A stretch of 11,459 nucleotides of DNA from an uncultured Eubacteriales bacterium (GCA_900321905.1 ONXZ01000023.1:1-11459); one strand, 5' to 3'. Positions 1 through 5,707 are shown, counted from the stretch's first letter. Translations and numbers: made by a program. The notes: generated by a model not told the origin, from the sequence alone.

Positions 1-2
1 TG

Positions 3-443
3 TATATTGTGGATAAGGAAACTGTTGACAATTATGAGGAAGCATTGGAATTCCGAAACCTTAAACCCGTTTGGGAAAAGTATAAACATTTAGTGCAGGG
101 GTGTGTAAATCCGCCCGTTTCACTGGATAATGAGGCTGTCGAAGAAATACCGACATCCGAAAAACTTTTGGAAGAATTGCTTGAGGAAGTTTGTTCCGGT
201 GGATTTGATGCGTATTTGTCTTATCATAGTAAGTACTTTTACGAAACACTCAGAGCGGCTGAGAAGTGTAAAAAAGTGCACACTGTAAAAGTGCTCAAGA
301 GAGTTGCTAAAAAATTCCCTAACGGAAAAGTACCTGTCAACTCTGAAATAACAGAAGACATTATTATGGATAATGAACTTGATTTTGAAAAAGAGGACGA
401 TTATTTCTACAAAAAAGTTGAAAAAGAATTAGCAGATTTATAA
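3..443 (+). CDS. DMP19/DUF4375-family protein, 5' end probably outside window
   Basis: The reading frame is open to the window edge, with an internal GTG at 9, so the true start may lie upstream and the 5' end is treated as partial. About 147 codons are visible. The C-terminal half has the DMP19 (DUF4375) layout: a Gly-Gly-Phe-Asp-x-Tyr segment (CSGGFDAYL, about residue 64 counted from the GTG), a Tyr/Phe-rich turn, a helix of the LRAAEKCKKVHTVKVLKRVA type, then FPNGKVP, and an acidic end with DDYFYKKVEKEL. The founding member, Neisseria DMP19, is an acidic dimeric DNA mimic that antagonises a transcription factor; most family members are uncharacterised. This protein is also Glu/Asp rich. 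DNA mimicry here is only an analogy from one characterised member. There is no signal peptide or membrane segment. It converges on the phosphoesterase gene at a shared terminator. Family assignment is from remembered motif order. Confidence 0.7.
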   Translation, partial: YIVDKETVDNYEEALEFRNLKPVWEKYKHLVQGCVNPPVSLDNEAVEEIPTSEKLLEELLEEVCSGGFDAYLSYHSKYFYETLRAAEKCKKVHTVKVLKRVAKKFPNGKVPVNSEITEDIIMDNELDFEKEDDYFYKKVEKELADL

Positions 444-446
444 ATA

Positions 447-480
447 GAAGGTTGACTGAAAAATCAGTCAACCTTCTTTA
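447..480. terminator. Bidirectional intrinsic terminator between convergent genes
   Basis: A perfect 13-bp stem (GAAGGTTGACTGA at 447-459 with its complement at 464-476) closes on an AAAA tetraloop. It is followed by TTTATT on the plus strand and by TATTTA when read on the minus strand. It lies between the stop of the DMP19-like gene (443) and the stop of the reverse-strand phosphoesterase (520), so it can serve both. Confidence 0.9.
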
Positions 481-519
481 TTAAGGACACTCCTTGGGAA
501 GCATTTTTTAGTGCATACT

Positions 520-1194
520 TTACCTTATTTTTATTATCTCATTAAACACCGCTGTCATTTTTTTGCTGATGTTTATGTCCATATGCAGCGAGCCGAAGTA
601 CCAATGGCTGTAATCTACGCTGTTCATAAGTTCCTGCAGATATGTGTTCAGCGAGGTGATGTGCATATTCTGATTGTTGTGCAGGCGGATAAAGTCCTTT
701 GCAATCGCGGGCGCTTCGTAAGTCAGCACATAGTTTACAGTGAACTTGGCGTCCTTTAAGTTCCTTGCGCCGTTCATCATTTCTTCCTTGCTTGGCATTT
801 CCTCTTTCCACCAGGTTTCGCCCGGGGTGCGCATATCAGCGTCGTCGCTTTCGCCGCCGCCCATTACAAAAAACGTCTTTTTGTCAAAGGTGAATATCTC
901 GCCGCGGCAGAGGTGGAATATATTGTCGCCGATTTTGTGAGCGTTGCCGCCCTTGTAGCGGTACGGTCTGTATTCGCCGAGCATATCAAAGTTTTCATGA
1001 GCTCCGTCGACAAAGCAGATTGTATACTTCTTTTTCTGCAGTTCCCTGAGCGCTTTTTTCTCACGGCTGCTGCCGTCCCACAAAAAGCCGAAATCGCCGC
1101 AGATAATCAGCGTATCATCCTCTGTCAGTTTGCGAAGTTTAGGGTTTTTGAAAAAACTTATATCGCCGTGAACATCGCCAGTAATATATACCAT
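520..1194 (-). CDS. Calcineurin-like metallophosphoesterase with altered metal-binding motifs
   Basis: This 224-residue protein has the metallophosphatase fold signature from its first residues: GDVHGD (Asp7, His9) and GDFGFLWDG (Asp34). The third motif reads DGAHENFD, with Ala65 where the family has the metal-ligand Asn of GNHE; His66 and Glu67 remain. Further on come GGGESDDADMR and TWWKEE, typical of the small Firmicute/phage-like phosphoesterases, then LTYEAP with Tyr159 in place of the usual metal-binding His. Last comes WYFGSLHMD, where the first His of GHxH is Ser202 and His204 is kept. The DxH and GDxG ligands are intact, so it may be active with altered metal use, or may be a binding protein. 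No signal peptide is seen, so it is probably cytosolic; the substrate is unknown. The ATG at 1194 is chosen because the conserved fold begins immediately after it. The only Shine-Dalgarno candidate (AAGAAAG) is distant. Confidence 0.9.
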   Translation of the reverse strand: MVYITGDVHGDISFFKNPKLRKLTEDDTLIICGDFGFLWDGSSREKKALRELQKKKYTICFVDGAHENFDMLGEYRPYRYKGGNAHKIGDNIFHLCRGEIFTFDKKTFFVMGGGESDDADMRTPGETWWKEEMPSKEEMMNGARNLKDAKFTVNYVLTYEAPAIAKDFIRLHNNQNMHITSLNTYLQELMNSVDYSHWYFGSLHMDINISKKMTAVFNEIIKIR

Positions 1195-1213
1195 AATTTT
1201 ATACCAAACTTTC

Positions 1214-1242
1214 TTGTATTCTCAATTTGTTTGTGTTAATAT
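1214..1242 (+). promoter_or_regulatory. Candidate sigma-A promoter for the carboxypeptidase gene
   Basis: TTGTAT (1214-1219) and TAATAT (1237-1242) are separated by 17 bp, placing a start near 1249, about 27 nt before the ATG at 1276. The area is AT-rich, so other -10-like hexamers exist (for example TATGAT at 1244-1249). This is the best-spaced pair but not a strong one. Confidence 0.4.
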
Positions 1243-1275
1243 ATATGATAGTATTAATTTGGGCAGGTGTCAAGG

Positions 1276-2688
1276 ATGAAAAAATATTTATCGGTATTAA
1301 TTGCGTTAGTCATATTGGCGGTTTCTGCCTTGTCGGTACCGACAGCAGGCTTTGCCAGGGGTGACAACGCGCCGATGTATAATGTAACATCTAAGGTTTA
1401 TGCGGATTCGTATATGCTCATCAACCTTGACGACAGCAACTATCCTGTTATTGCGGCAAAAAATGAAAAGAAGAAAAAGTATCCTGCCTCGCTCACCAAA
1501 ATTGCAACTGCTATGGTTGCGCTCAATAATGTAAAAAATCTCAAGGCAAAAACTAAGGTCAGCAAAAACGCTGTGGAAATGCTCGCCAACACAGGCGCAC
1601 AGGTTGCAGGTCTCAAAGCGGGCGAGGAACTCACAATCGAGCAACTGCTTTATCTCACGCTTGTATACTCTGCGTGCGACTCGTGCGAGGTGCTGGCAGA
1701 GTACGTTGCAGGCTCAACTCAAAAGTATGTTGAGATGATGAACAAGTGGGCAAAGTCTGTTGGTTGCACTAACACTCACTTCGTGAACGCCGACGGTCTG
1801 CACGACAACAACCATTACACAACTGCGTCTGACCTTGCAAAAATGACGCTTGCGGCAATGGAAAACGAAACTTTTGTCAAGATATCCACGACCACGACTT
1901 ATGAGTACGACGGTCAAAACTTTATGCACACAAACTTTATGCTTGACGAGGGTCACGTCAGTTACTACTACAAGTACGCAAGCGGTATCAAAACAGGCTC
2001 AACAGAAGAAGCAGGTTACTGCGTAATCACCAAGGCGGCAAAGGACGGCTACAACTACCTTGCAATCGTGCTTGATTCGCCAATTAAAACGTTTGACGGC
2101 ATTGACACAAAATGTTCGTTTATCGACGCGGCAACGCTGTTTGACTGGGCGTTTGACTCGCTCAAATACTCAACGGTTATCCGTATGAACGACCTTGTTG
2201 ACGAGATTCCTGTCAAAAACGGCAAGGACGCCGACACCGTTCAACTTGTTGCAAAAAAAGACGTCACAACTCTTGTGCCTGCTTCGCTTGACCCGTCTGC
2301 GGTTATGATTAAACCCGTTGACCCGCCCGAGGAACTCAAAGCGCCAATTTCGCAGGGCGAAAAAATCTGCAAGGCGCAGGTGATTTACGCCGACAAGGTT
2401 ATCGCAAATGTTGACCTCGTTGCCGCAACGACTGTTGAACTGTCAACATTCCTCGGTCTTGTCACGGCGATAAAAGGTTTTTTCAGCAATAAAATCGTTA
2501 TTGCGCTGTTTGCTCTGGCAGTTGTTTTTGGCGTGCTTTATATTGCGGTGTTCATCAACCGTCTGCGTAAGGACAAGCGCCGCATTGCGGAAAAACGTCG
2601 CCGTCAGCGCGAACTCGACGACCAGATTAACGAGCAGTATTACGGCAGAGGCGATGATTACCTGCCGCCGCCGAAAAGAAGGAAATAG
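1276..2688 (+). CDS. D-alanyl-D-alanine carboxypeptidase (peptidase S11, PBP5/DacF type), membrane-anchored
   Basis: A 470-residue penicillin-binding protein that removes the terminal D-Ala from peptidoglycan stem peptides outside the membrane. An N-terminal signal peptide (MKK, a hydrophobic core, likely cleavage after GFA near residue 27) precedes the catalytic domain. Motifs are SLTK with nucleophile Ser72 and Lys75, SAC (Ser132-Ala-Cys134) in place of the usual SxN, and KTG at Lys239. A PBP5-type C-terminal beta domain follows. A single transmembrane helix (about 407-429) and a strongly basic Arg/Lys tail come last; this replaces the amphipathic helix anchor of E. coli PBP5. The ATG at 1276 is preferred over the GTG at 1267 because AGGTG at 1265-1269 is then spaced 6 nt from the start and MKK begins the signal peptide. 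It stands alone, divergent from the phosphoesterase, and is closed by the terminator at 2749. Dac paralogue names (dacA, dacB, dacF) cannot be told apart here. Confidence 0.95.
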   Translation: MKKYLSVLIALVILAVSALSVPTAGFARGDNAPMYNVTSKVYADSYMLINLDDSNYPVIAAKNEKKKKYPASLTKIATAMVALNNVKNLKAKTKVSKNAVEMLANTGAQVAGLKAGEELTIEQLLYLTLVYSACDSCEVLAEYVAGSTQKYVEMMNKWAKSVGCTNTHFVNADGLHDNNHYTTASDLAKMTLAAMENETFVKISTTTTYEYDGQNFMHTNFMLDEGHVSYYYKYASGIKTGSTEEAGYCVITKAAKDGYNYLAIVLDSPIKTFDGIDTKCSFIDAATLFDWAFDSLKYSTVIRMNDLVDEIPVKNGKDADTVQLVAKKDVTTLVPASLDPSAVMIKPVDPPEELKAPISQGEKICKAQVIYADKVIANVDLVAATTVELSTFLGLVTAIKGFFSNKIVIALFALAVVFGVLYIAVFINRLRKDKRRIAEKRRRQRELDDQINEQYYGRGDDYLPPPKRRK

Positions 2689-2747
2689 AATCCAGTTTCC
2701 AGTATCCAGTTTCCAGTGCTGGATTCTGGAGTCTGGATTCTGGATAC
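2689..2747. repeat. Palindromic array of 7-bp repeats (nnTCCAG x4, then CTGGAnn x4)
   Basis: Starting right after the carboxypeptidase stop codon, four head-to-tail heptads (AATCCAG, TTTCCAG, TATCCAG, TTTCCAG at 2689-2716) are followed by TG and four inverted heptads (CTGGATT, CTGGAGT, CTGGATT, CTGGATA at 2719-2746). The TCCAG/CTGGA core is constant while the two remaining bases vary, so the whole element folds into a long cruciform or RNA hairpin with a mismatch bubble every 7 bp. It is non-coding on inspection. It resembles a dispersed repeat element rather than a terminator, because a separate terminator follows. In the transcript it could stabilise the 3' end of the upstream mRNA. Confidence 0.85.
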
Positions 2748-2748
2748 T

Positions 2749-2776
2749 AAAAAGTGCTTGACAAAGCGCTTTTTTT
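2749..2776 (+). terminator. Intrinsic terminator of the carboxypeptidase gene
   Basis: AAAGTGCTT (2751-2759) pairs with AAGCGCTTT (2764-2772) with one G-U wobble around the loop GACA, and the stem can extend by A-T pairs to 2749/2774. The run of T residues ends at 2776. The loop and part of the stem also form the -35 box of the next promoter. Confidence 0.8.
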
Positions 2777-2786
2777 ATGTTAATAT
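2758..2786 (+). promoter_or_regulatory. Sigma-A promoter of the infC-rpmI-rplT operon
   Basis: A consensus TTGACA (2758-2763) and a TAATAT (2781-2786) are separated by exactly 17 bp. Transcription should start near 2793, giving a leader of about 166 nt before infC. The -35 box is embedded in the upstream gene's terminator hairpin. Confidence 0.85.
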
Positions 2787-2792
2787 AACGGC

Positions 2793-2904
2793 ACAACAAA
2801 GCAGAACGCAGTCCGTTCTCCCCTCCAGCGTGAGTAAAGAGGGTAATACTTGACATTGATTTTGGTTAAGTACGGGCGTTTTGCGTTCGTACTTGTTTTT
2901 GTTT
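2793..2904 (+). promoter_or_regulatory. infC leader with terminator/antiterminator attenuator (L20-type autoregulation inferred)
   Basis: The leader holds, in order, a 6-bp hairpin (AGAACG 2803-2808 with CGTTCT 2814-2819) and a 5-bp stem (CCCTC 2821-2825 with GAGGG 2839-2843). Then come two mutually exclusive structures. The terminator pairs 2868-2878 with 2884-2894 (AAGTACG/CGTACTT outer stem, two G-U pairs, then CG/CG, loop TTTTG) and is followed by GTTTTTGTTTT. The antiterminator pairs TACTTGAC (2847-2854) with GTTAAGTA (2865-2872), taking the 5' arm of the terminator. In Bacillus subtilis the infC operon is controlled by L20 through premature termination in its leader. The same logic is inferred here; the L20 binding site itself is not identified. 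Confidence 0.75.
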
Positions 2905-2958
2905 TGAAATCAAAATAAACGACTCAAAACTCAAAACTATAATAGAGAGGTGTTTTTT

Positions 2959-3477
2959 ATCAGCAAGGACGCTCCCCAGCTTAACGGCGAAATCAGAGAC
3001 AAGGAACTCCGCGTTATTTCGGAAACAGGCGAACAACTCGGCATTATGAGCGCTAAGGAAGCGCAGCAGATTGCCGATTCAAAGGGCATTGACCTGGTTA
3101 AGATTGCCCCGCAGGCAAAGCCGCCTGTTGTCAAAATAATGGACTATTCCAAGTACAGATACGAGCAGCAGAAGCGTGAAAAGGAAAATCGCAAAAAGCA
3201 AAAGACTGTTGAAACTAAGGAAATCAGACTTTCCATAAACATTGATATCGGCGATTTCAACACAAAAGTCAATCAGGCTCGCAAGTTCTTATCAAAGGGC
3301 GACAAACTCAAGGTGTCAATCCGTCTGCGTGGCAGGGAGATGGCGCACAGCGACCTCGCAGTTGCTAATATGAAGCGTTTTGCCGGTGAACTTGAGGAAG
3401 AAGCAACTATTGATAAAAAGCCAAAACTTGAGGGCAGACAGGTGCTTATGTTTATGTCGCCCAAAGTTGCAAAATAA
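2959..3477 (+). CDS. infC: Translation initiation factor IF-3, probable AUC start
   Basis: IF-3 binds the 30S subunit, prevents premature 50S joining and checks the start codon and initiator tRNA. The product is 172 residues if begun at ATC 2959, normal for the family. The N-terminal domain has QLNGEIRDKELRVI and the VKIAPQAKPPVVKIMDY region; a basic linker rich in Lys, Arg and Glu follows. The C-terminal domain has FNTKVNQARKFLSKGDKLKV and RLRGREMAH, ending in GRQVLMFMSPK. The start is decided by AGAGAGG at 2944-2950, exactly 8 nt before ATC. The alternative GTG at 2950 overlaps that Shine-Dalgarno sequence and would add MFF, which homologues lack. Non-AUG starts on infC are known (AUU in E. 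coli) and let IF-3 repress its own translation. It is first in the infC-rpmI-rplT operon, behind the attenuator leader. Confidence 0.97.
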   Translation: MSKDAPQLNGEIRDKELRVISETGEQLGIMSAKEAQQIADSKGIDLVKIAPQAKPPVVKIMDYSKYRYEQQKREKENRKKQKTVETKEIRLSINIDIGDFNTKVNQARKFLSKGDKLKVSIRLRGREMAHSDLAVANMKRFAGELEEEATIDKKPKLEGRQVLMFMSPKVAK

Positions 3478-3509
3478 CTTAGTAATTCATTTATATGGAG
3501 GAATAAATT

Positions 3510-3707
3510 ATGCCAAAGATTAAAACACACAGCGGCGCTAAAAAGCGTTTTAAGAAAACAAAAAGCGGCAAGGTTAAGAGAGCACACGCTTACACATCTC
3601 ACATCCTTACCAAAAAGTCAACAAAGCGCAAGAGAAATCTTCGCAAGCAAGTTGTTGCCGATGTTACAAATCAGAAGCAGCTGCAGAGGCTTGTACCTTA
3701 CAAATAA
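3510..3707 (+). CDS. rpmI: 50S ribosomal protein L35
   Basis: This is a 65-residue, very basic protein with the diagnostic start [17 protein letters not shown], the central [19 protein letters not shown] and the end LQRLVPYK. L35 is a small component of the large ribosomal subunit. A strong GGAGG lies 8 to 9 nt before the ATG. It sits 32 nt after infC and 51 nt before rplT, in the universal infC-rpmI-rplT order, and is cotranscribed under the leader attenuator. Full length for the family, with no anomalies. Confidence 0.98.
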   Translation: MPKIKTHSGAKKRFKKTKSGKVKRAHAYTSHILTKKSTKRKRNLRKQVVADVTNQKQLQRLVPYK

Positions 3708-3758
3708 ACCGAGGTACGCATTTTATTAACAGTTTTCAACTAACGGAGGTATATAACT

Positions 3759-4112
3759 ATGGCAAGAGTTAAGGGCGCTATGATGACGCGCAAAAGAAGA
3801 AAGAAAGTATTAAAGGCTGCTAAGGGTTACTACGGCTCAAAGCACGCTCTTTTCCGCACAGCAAAACAGGCTGTAATGAAGAGCGGCCAGTATGCATATA
3901 TCGGCAGAAAGCAGAAGAAAAGAGATTTTAGAAGAATGTGGATTACACGTATTTCTGCTGCTTGCAAGGCAAACGGTATGAACTACTCAACATTTATGAA
4001 CGGTCTCAAAAAAGCAGGCATCGACCTTAACAGAAAGATGCTCTCTGAAATTGCTATTTCAGACCCTGCTGCATTCACAGCACTCACAGAGGCTGCAAGG
4101 ACTGCATTATAA
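3759..4112 (+). CDS. rplT: 50S ribosomal protein L20
   Basis: A 117-residue basic protein that binds 23S rRNA early and is needed for large-subunit assembly. Family features are the start [19 protein letters not shown], the [18 protein letters not shown] and [16 protein letters not shown] segments, and the C-terminal globular part with [25 protein letters not shown]. Length is standard. GGAGG precedes the ATG at 3759 at normal spacing. L20 is the autogenous repressor of this operon in both E. coli and B. subtilis, by different mechanisms, which fits the attenuator found upstream of infC. It is the last gene of the operon; a strong terminator follows. Confidence 0.98.
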   Translation: MARVKGAMMTRKRRKKVLKAAKGYYGSKHALFRTAKQAVMKSGQYAYIGRKQKKRDFRRMWITRISAACKANGMNYSTFMNGLKKAGIDLNRKMLSEIAISDPAAFTALTEAARTAL

Positions 4113-4127
4113 TTGATTTACAGACAT

Positions 4128-4160
4128 AAAGCACTTCATATAGGAAGTGCTTTTTGTTTT
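4128..4160 (+). terminator. Intrinsic terminator of the infC-rpmI-rplT operon
   Basis: A perfect 10-bp stem, AAAGCACTTC (4128-4137) with GAAGTGCTTT (4144-4153), closes on a 6-nt loop and is followed by TTGTTTT. It begins 15 nt after the rplT stop. Confidence 0.92.
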
Positions 4161-4161
4161 G

Positions 4162-4190
4162 TTGACGAAGCGCCTGTCGGGTGGTATAAT
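4162..4190 (+). promoter_or_regulatory. Sigma-A promoter of the first acyltransferase gene
   Basis: TTGACG (4162-4167) and a perfect TATAAT (4185-4190) are spaced 17 bp apart. TGG immediately precedes the -10 box, giving an extended -10. It begins directly behind the rplT terminator, with predicted initiation near 4197, about 26 nt before the ATG. Confidence 0.85.
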
Positions 4191-4222
4191 TAACACATAA
4201 TATTTACAAATGAGGCAGAGTT

Positions 4223-5389
4223 ATGCTAAAAGAAAAAACTGCGTTTACTAAAGAGAATTCAACTGCGCTAAAGGGTGTTGCGATTTTGATGATGGTGTTT
4301 CACCATTGTTTTGCCGACCCGGAGCGCTATGCGGCGTTTGACATAAGTTTTGCGCCAATCGGCGAGCATTGGATAGGCATTGTAAGTTACACGTTCAAAA
4401 TGTGCGTCAGTCTGTTTGCGTTTGTTACAGGATACGGTCTGTTTCTGTCGCTTAAAGGACTTAACCGTGAGTGCAAGTGGAGCAGGCGGGAGATTGTCAA
4501 ATGGACAACCGCGCGCTACATAAAAACTATGAGCGGCTTTTGGTTCATAGCCGTTATTGCGTATATTGTGTGCCAACTTATCGACGGCTACACCGCGCGT
4601 ATTTTCTTTGAAGGCGACTCCGTCAGGCAGACAGTGCTCGGCGTTTTCAGAATGGGACTCAACTTCTTTGGTATCGAGCAACTGTTCTACGGCAACGAAT
4701 TCTGCCCGACCTGGTGGTATATGACAATCGCCGTGCTGTTTATTGTAGCGGCGCCGATTTTTGTAAAACTCTTTGACAAATTCAGCGTTATCCCTGTGCT
4801 TGCGGTGGCATTCTTCCTTCCGCGAGTGCTGCAGATTCCGTATGATTCGGGCACATATATCGCATTTCAGTTCCCGTTTCTTTTTGGTATGGTATGCGCA
4901 AAATACAACCTGCTTGTAAGGTTTGCAAATTTCAAATGGCTCAGGGGCAAACTATCGGCGCTTAATAAGCCTGTAAAGTTTGTAGTTATGCTTGTGCTGT
5001 GCTTTGTGTCGATTTATTTCTACAAATGCCTGCCTGCAAACTATTACTACGAACTGCGCTTTGCCGTGTTCCCGATGGTGCTGATTTTGTTTGCATATGA
5101 GTTTTTACTCGACCTCTTTGTGCTGCGCAAAGTGCTGTATTTCCTCGGCAAACACTCAATGAACATCTTTTTAACCCACACGTTCATAAGGTATACATAC
5201 CTCAACAGTTTTACATACTCGTTCAAATATTGGTGGCTGATACCGCTTGTGCTGGTAGTCGATTCATTACTGCTGTCAATCGCAATCGAACTTGTAAAAA
5301 AGGTCATCAGGTACGACCTGCTCACTAAAAAAATGCTCAAACTCGCAAATAATGCTGTTGACAAAACTTTTGACACTCTTTCAAAATAA
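4223..5389 (+). CDS. Membrane acyltransferase, Acyl_transf_3 family
   Basis: A 388-residue polytopic membrane protein. The first segment, STALKGVAILMMVFHHCF, has the family's N-terminal pattern with conserved His27-His28 at the start of the first membrane helix. About ten hydrophobic segments follow, including TWWYMTIAVLFIVAAPIF and LGKHSMNIFLTHTFIRY near the C-terminus, which is typical of the family. Members transfer acetyl, succinyl or other acyl groups to cell-surface polysaccharides, lipids or peptidoglycan; the acceptor here cannot be read from sequence. The ATG at 4223 has GAGG at 4212-4215, 7 nt upstream. It appears monocistronic, with its own promoter and a bidirectional terminator shared with the convergent RHH gene. 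The second acyltransferase at 5855 belongs to a different subgroup (motif ELLRF), so a recent tandem duplication is unlikely. Confidence 0.88.
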   Translation: MLKEKTAFTKENSTALKGVAILMMVFHHCFADPERYAAFDISFAPIGEHWIGIVSYTFKMCVSLFAFVTGYGLFLSLKGLNRECKWSRREIVKWTTARYIKTMSGFWFIAVIAYIVCQLIDGYTARIFFEGDSVRQTVLGVFRMGLNFFGIEQLFYGNEFCPTWWYMTIAVLFIVAAPIFVKLFDKFSVIPVLAVAFFLPRVLQIPYDSGTYIAFQFPFLFGMVCAKYNLLVRFANFKWLRGKLSALNKPVKFVVMLVLCFVSIYFYKCLPANYYYELRFAVFPMVLILFAYEFLLDLFVLRKVLYFLGKHSMNIFLTHTFIRYTYLNSFTYSFKYWWLIPLVLVVDSLLLSIAIELVKKVIRYDLLTKKMLKLANNAVDKTFDTLSK

Positions 5390-5398
5390 GAAAAGATT

Positions 5399-5439
5399 AA
5401 CGCACCTCCCTTAGTTGTCCACCCTAAGGAAGGTGCGTT
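5399..5439. terminator. Bidirectional terminator between acyltransferase and RHH gene
   Basis: A 16-bp stem with a single C-A mismatch (5399-5414 with 5424-5439) closes on a 9-nt loop. T-rich sequence (GTTGTTT) follows on the plus strand, and on the minus strand the hairpin is followed by AATCTTTTCTT. It separates two convergent genes ending at 5389 and 5445. Confidence 0.85.
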
Positions 5440-5444
5440 GTTGT

Positions 5445-5633
5445 TTAGTTAAACAGTTTTTTGTTGTTGCCGCCGTCAAGATTTTTCAGTGCAAACTCAA
5501 TGCACTGCACAACAAGTTCGTTGCGGCTGATGTCCGACTTCGACGCGGTTTTATCAACAACCTTCAGCAAATCGCTGTCTATGCGGATTGAGATAACATC
5601 CTTTTCCGATTTTTTCGGTACAAAACTACTCAT
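5445..5633 (-). CDS. Ribbon-helix-helix (CopG/Arc-like) DNA-binding protein
   Basis: A 62-residue protein with one ribbon-helix-helix unit. A beta strand VISIRID (13-19) supplies residues for the major groove. Helix A (about 21-32) carries the hydrophobic pattern of LLKVVDKTASK. The turn DISRNEL (34-40) has the typical Ser-Arg-Asn/Ser-Glu helix-B cap, and helix B runs to about 51. Such proteins dimerise and repress by binding tandem or inverted short operators, often autoregulating. The minus-strand ATG at 5633 is preceded by AAAGAGGAG, a near-perfect ribosome binding site. There is no partner toxin gene next to it, so an antitoxin role is not supported. It is divergent from the acyltransferase at 5855, and the shared 221-bp intergenic region carries repeats that could be its operators. 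Confidence 0.85.
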   Translation of the reverse strand: MSSFVPKKSEKDVISIRIDSDLLKVVDKTASKSDISRNELVVQCIEFALKNLDGGNNKKLFN

Positions 5634-5666
5634 ATATACTCCTCTTTCGACGTATTCATTTATTCC

Positions 5667-5695
5667 TTGACTTATTATACCACAAATGTTATAAT
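5667..5695 (+). promoter_or_regulatory. Candidate sigma-A promoter toward the second acyltransferase
   Basis: TTGACT (5667-5672) and a perfect TATAAT (5690-5695) are separated by exactly 17 bp. Initiation near 5702 would give a roughly 150-nt leader running through the repeat ladder to the ATG at 5855. It overlaps the oppositely oriented promoter of the RHH gene. Confidence 0.65.
5674..5682 (-). promoter_or_regulatory. Extended -10 promoter element of the RHH gene
   Basis: Read on the minus strand this is TGGTATAAT, a perfect extended -10, about 41 nt upstream of the RHH start codon. No good -35 box is seen at 16-18 bp, as is common for extended -10 promoters. It lies inside the spacer of the plus-strand promoter. 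Confidence 0.6.
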
Positions 5696-5707
5696 AATTA
5701 TGTATTC

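Noticed and set aside
1195..1222. Minus-strand TTGAGA-16-TATAAA ending 3 nt before the phosphoesterase ATG
   Set aside because: It would place the start at or inside the coding region. A leaderless transcript is possible but not supported by anything else.
2443..2856. Reverse-strand 137-codon open frame across the end of the carboxypeptidase gene and the heptad palindrome
   Set aside because: It is antisense to a clear coding region and its middle is just the translated heptad repeat. It has no ribosome binding site.
2938..2943. TATAAT just upstream of infC
   Set aside because: No -35 box at suitable spacing, and it lies directly before the Shine-Dalgarno sequence. Likely chance in AT-rich sequence.
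5445..5633. RHH protein as antitoxin of a toxin-antitoxin pair
   Set aside because: No small toxin-like gene overlaps or adjoins it; its neighbours are a convergent and a divergent acyltransferase.
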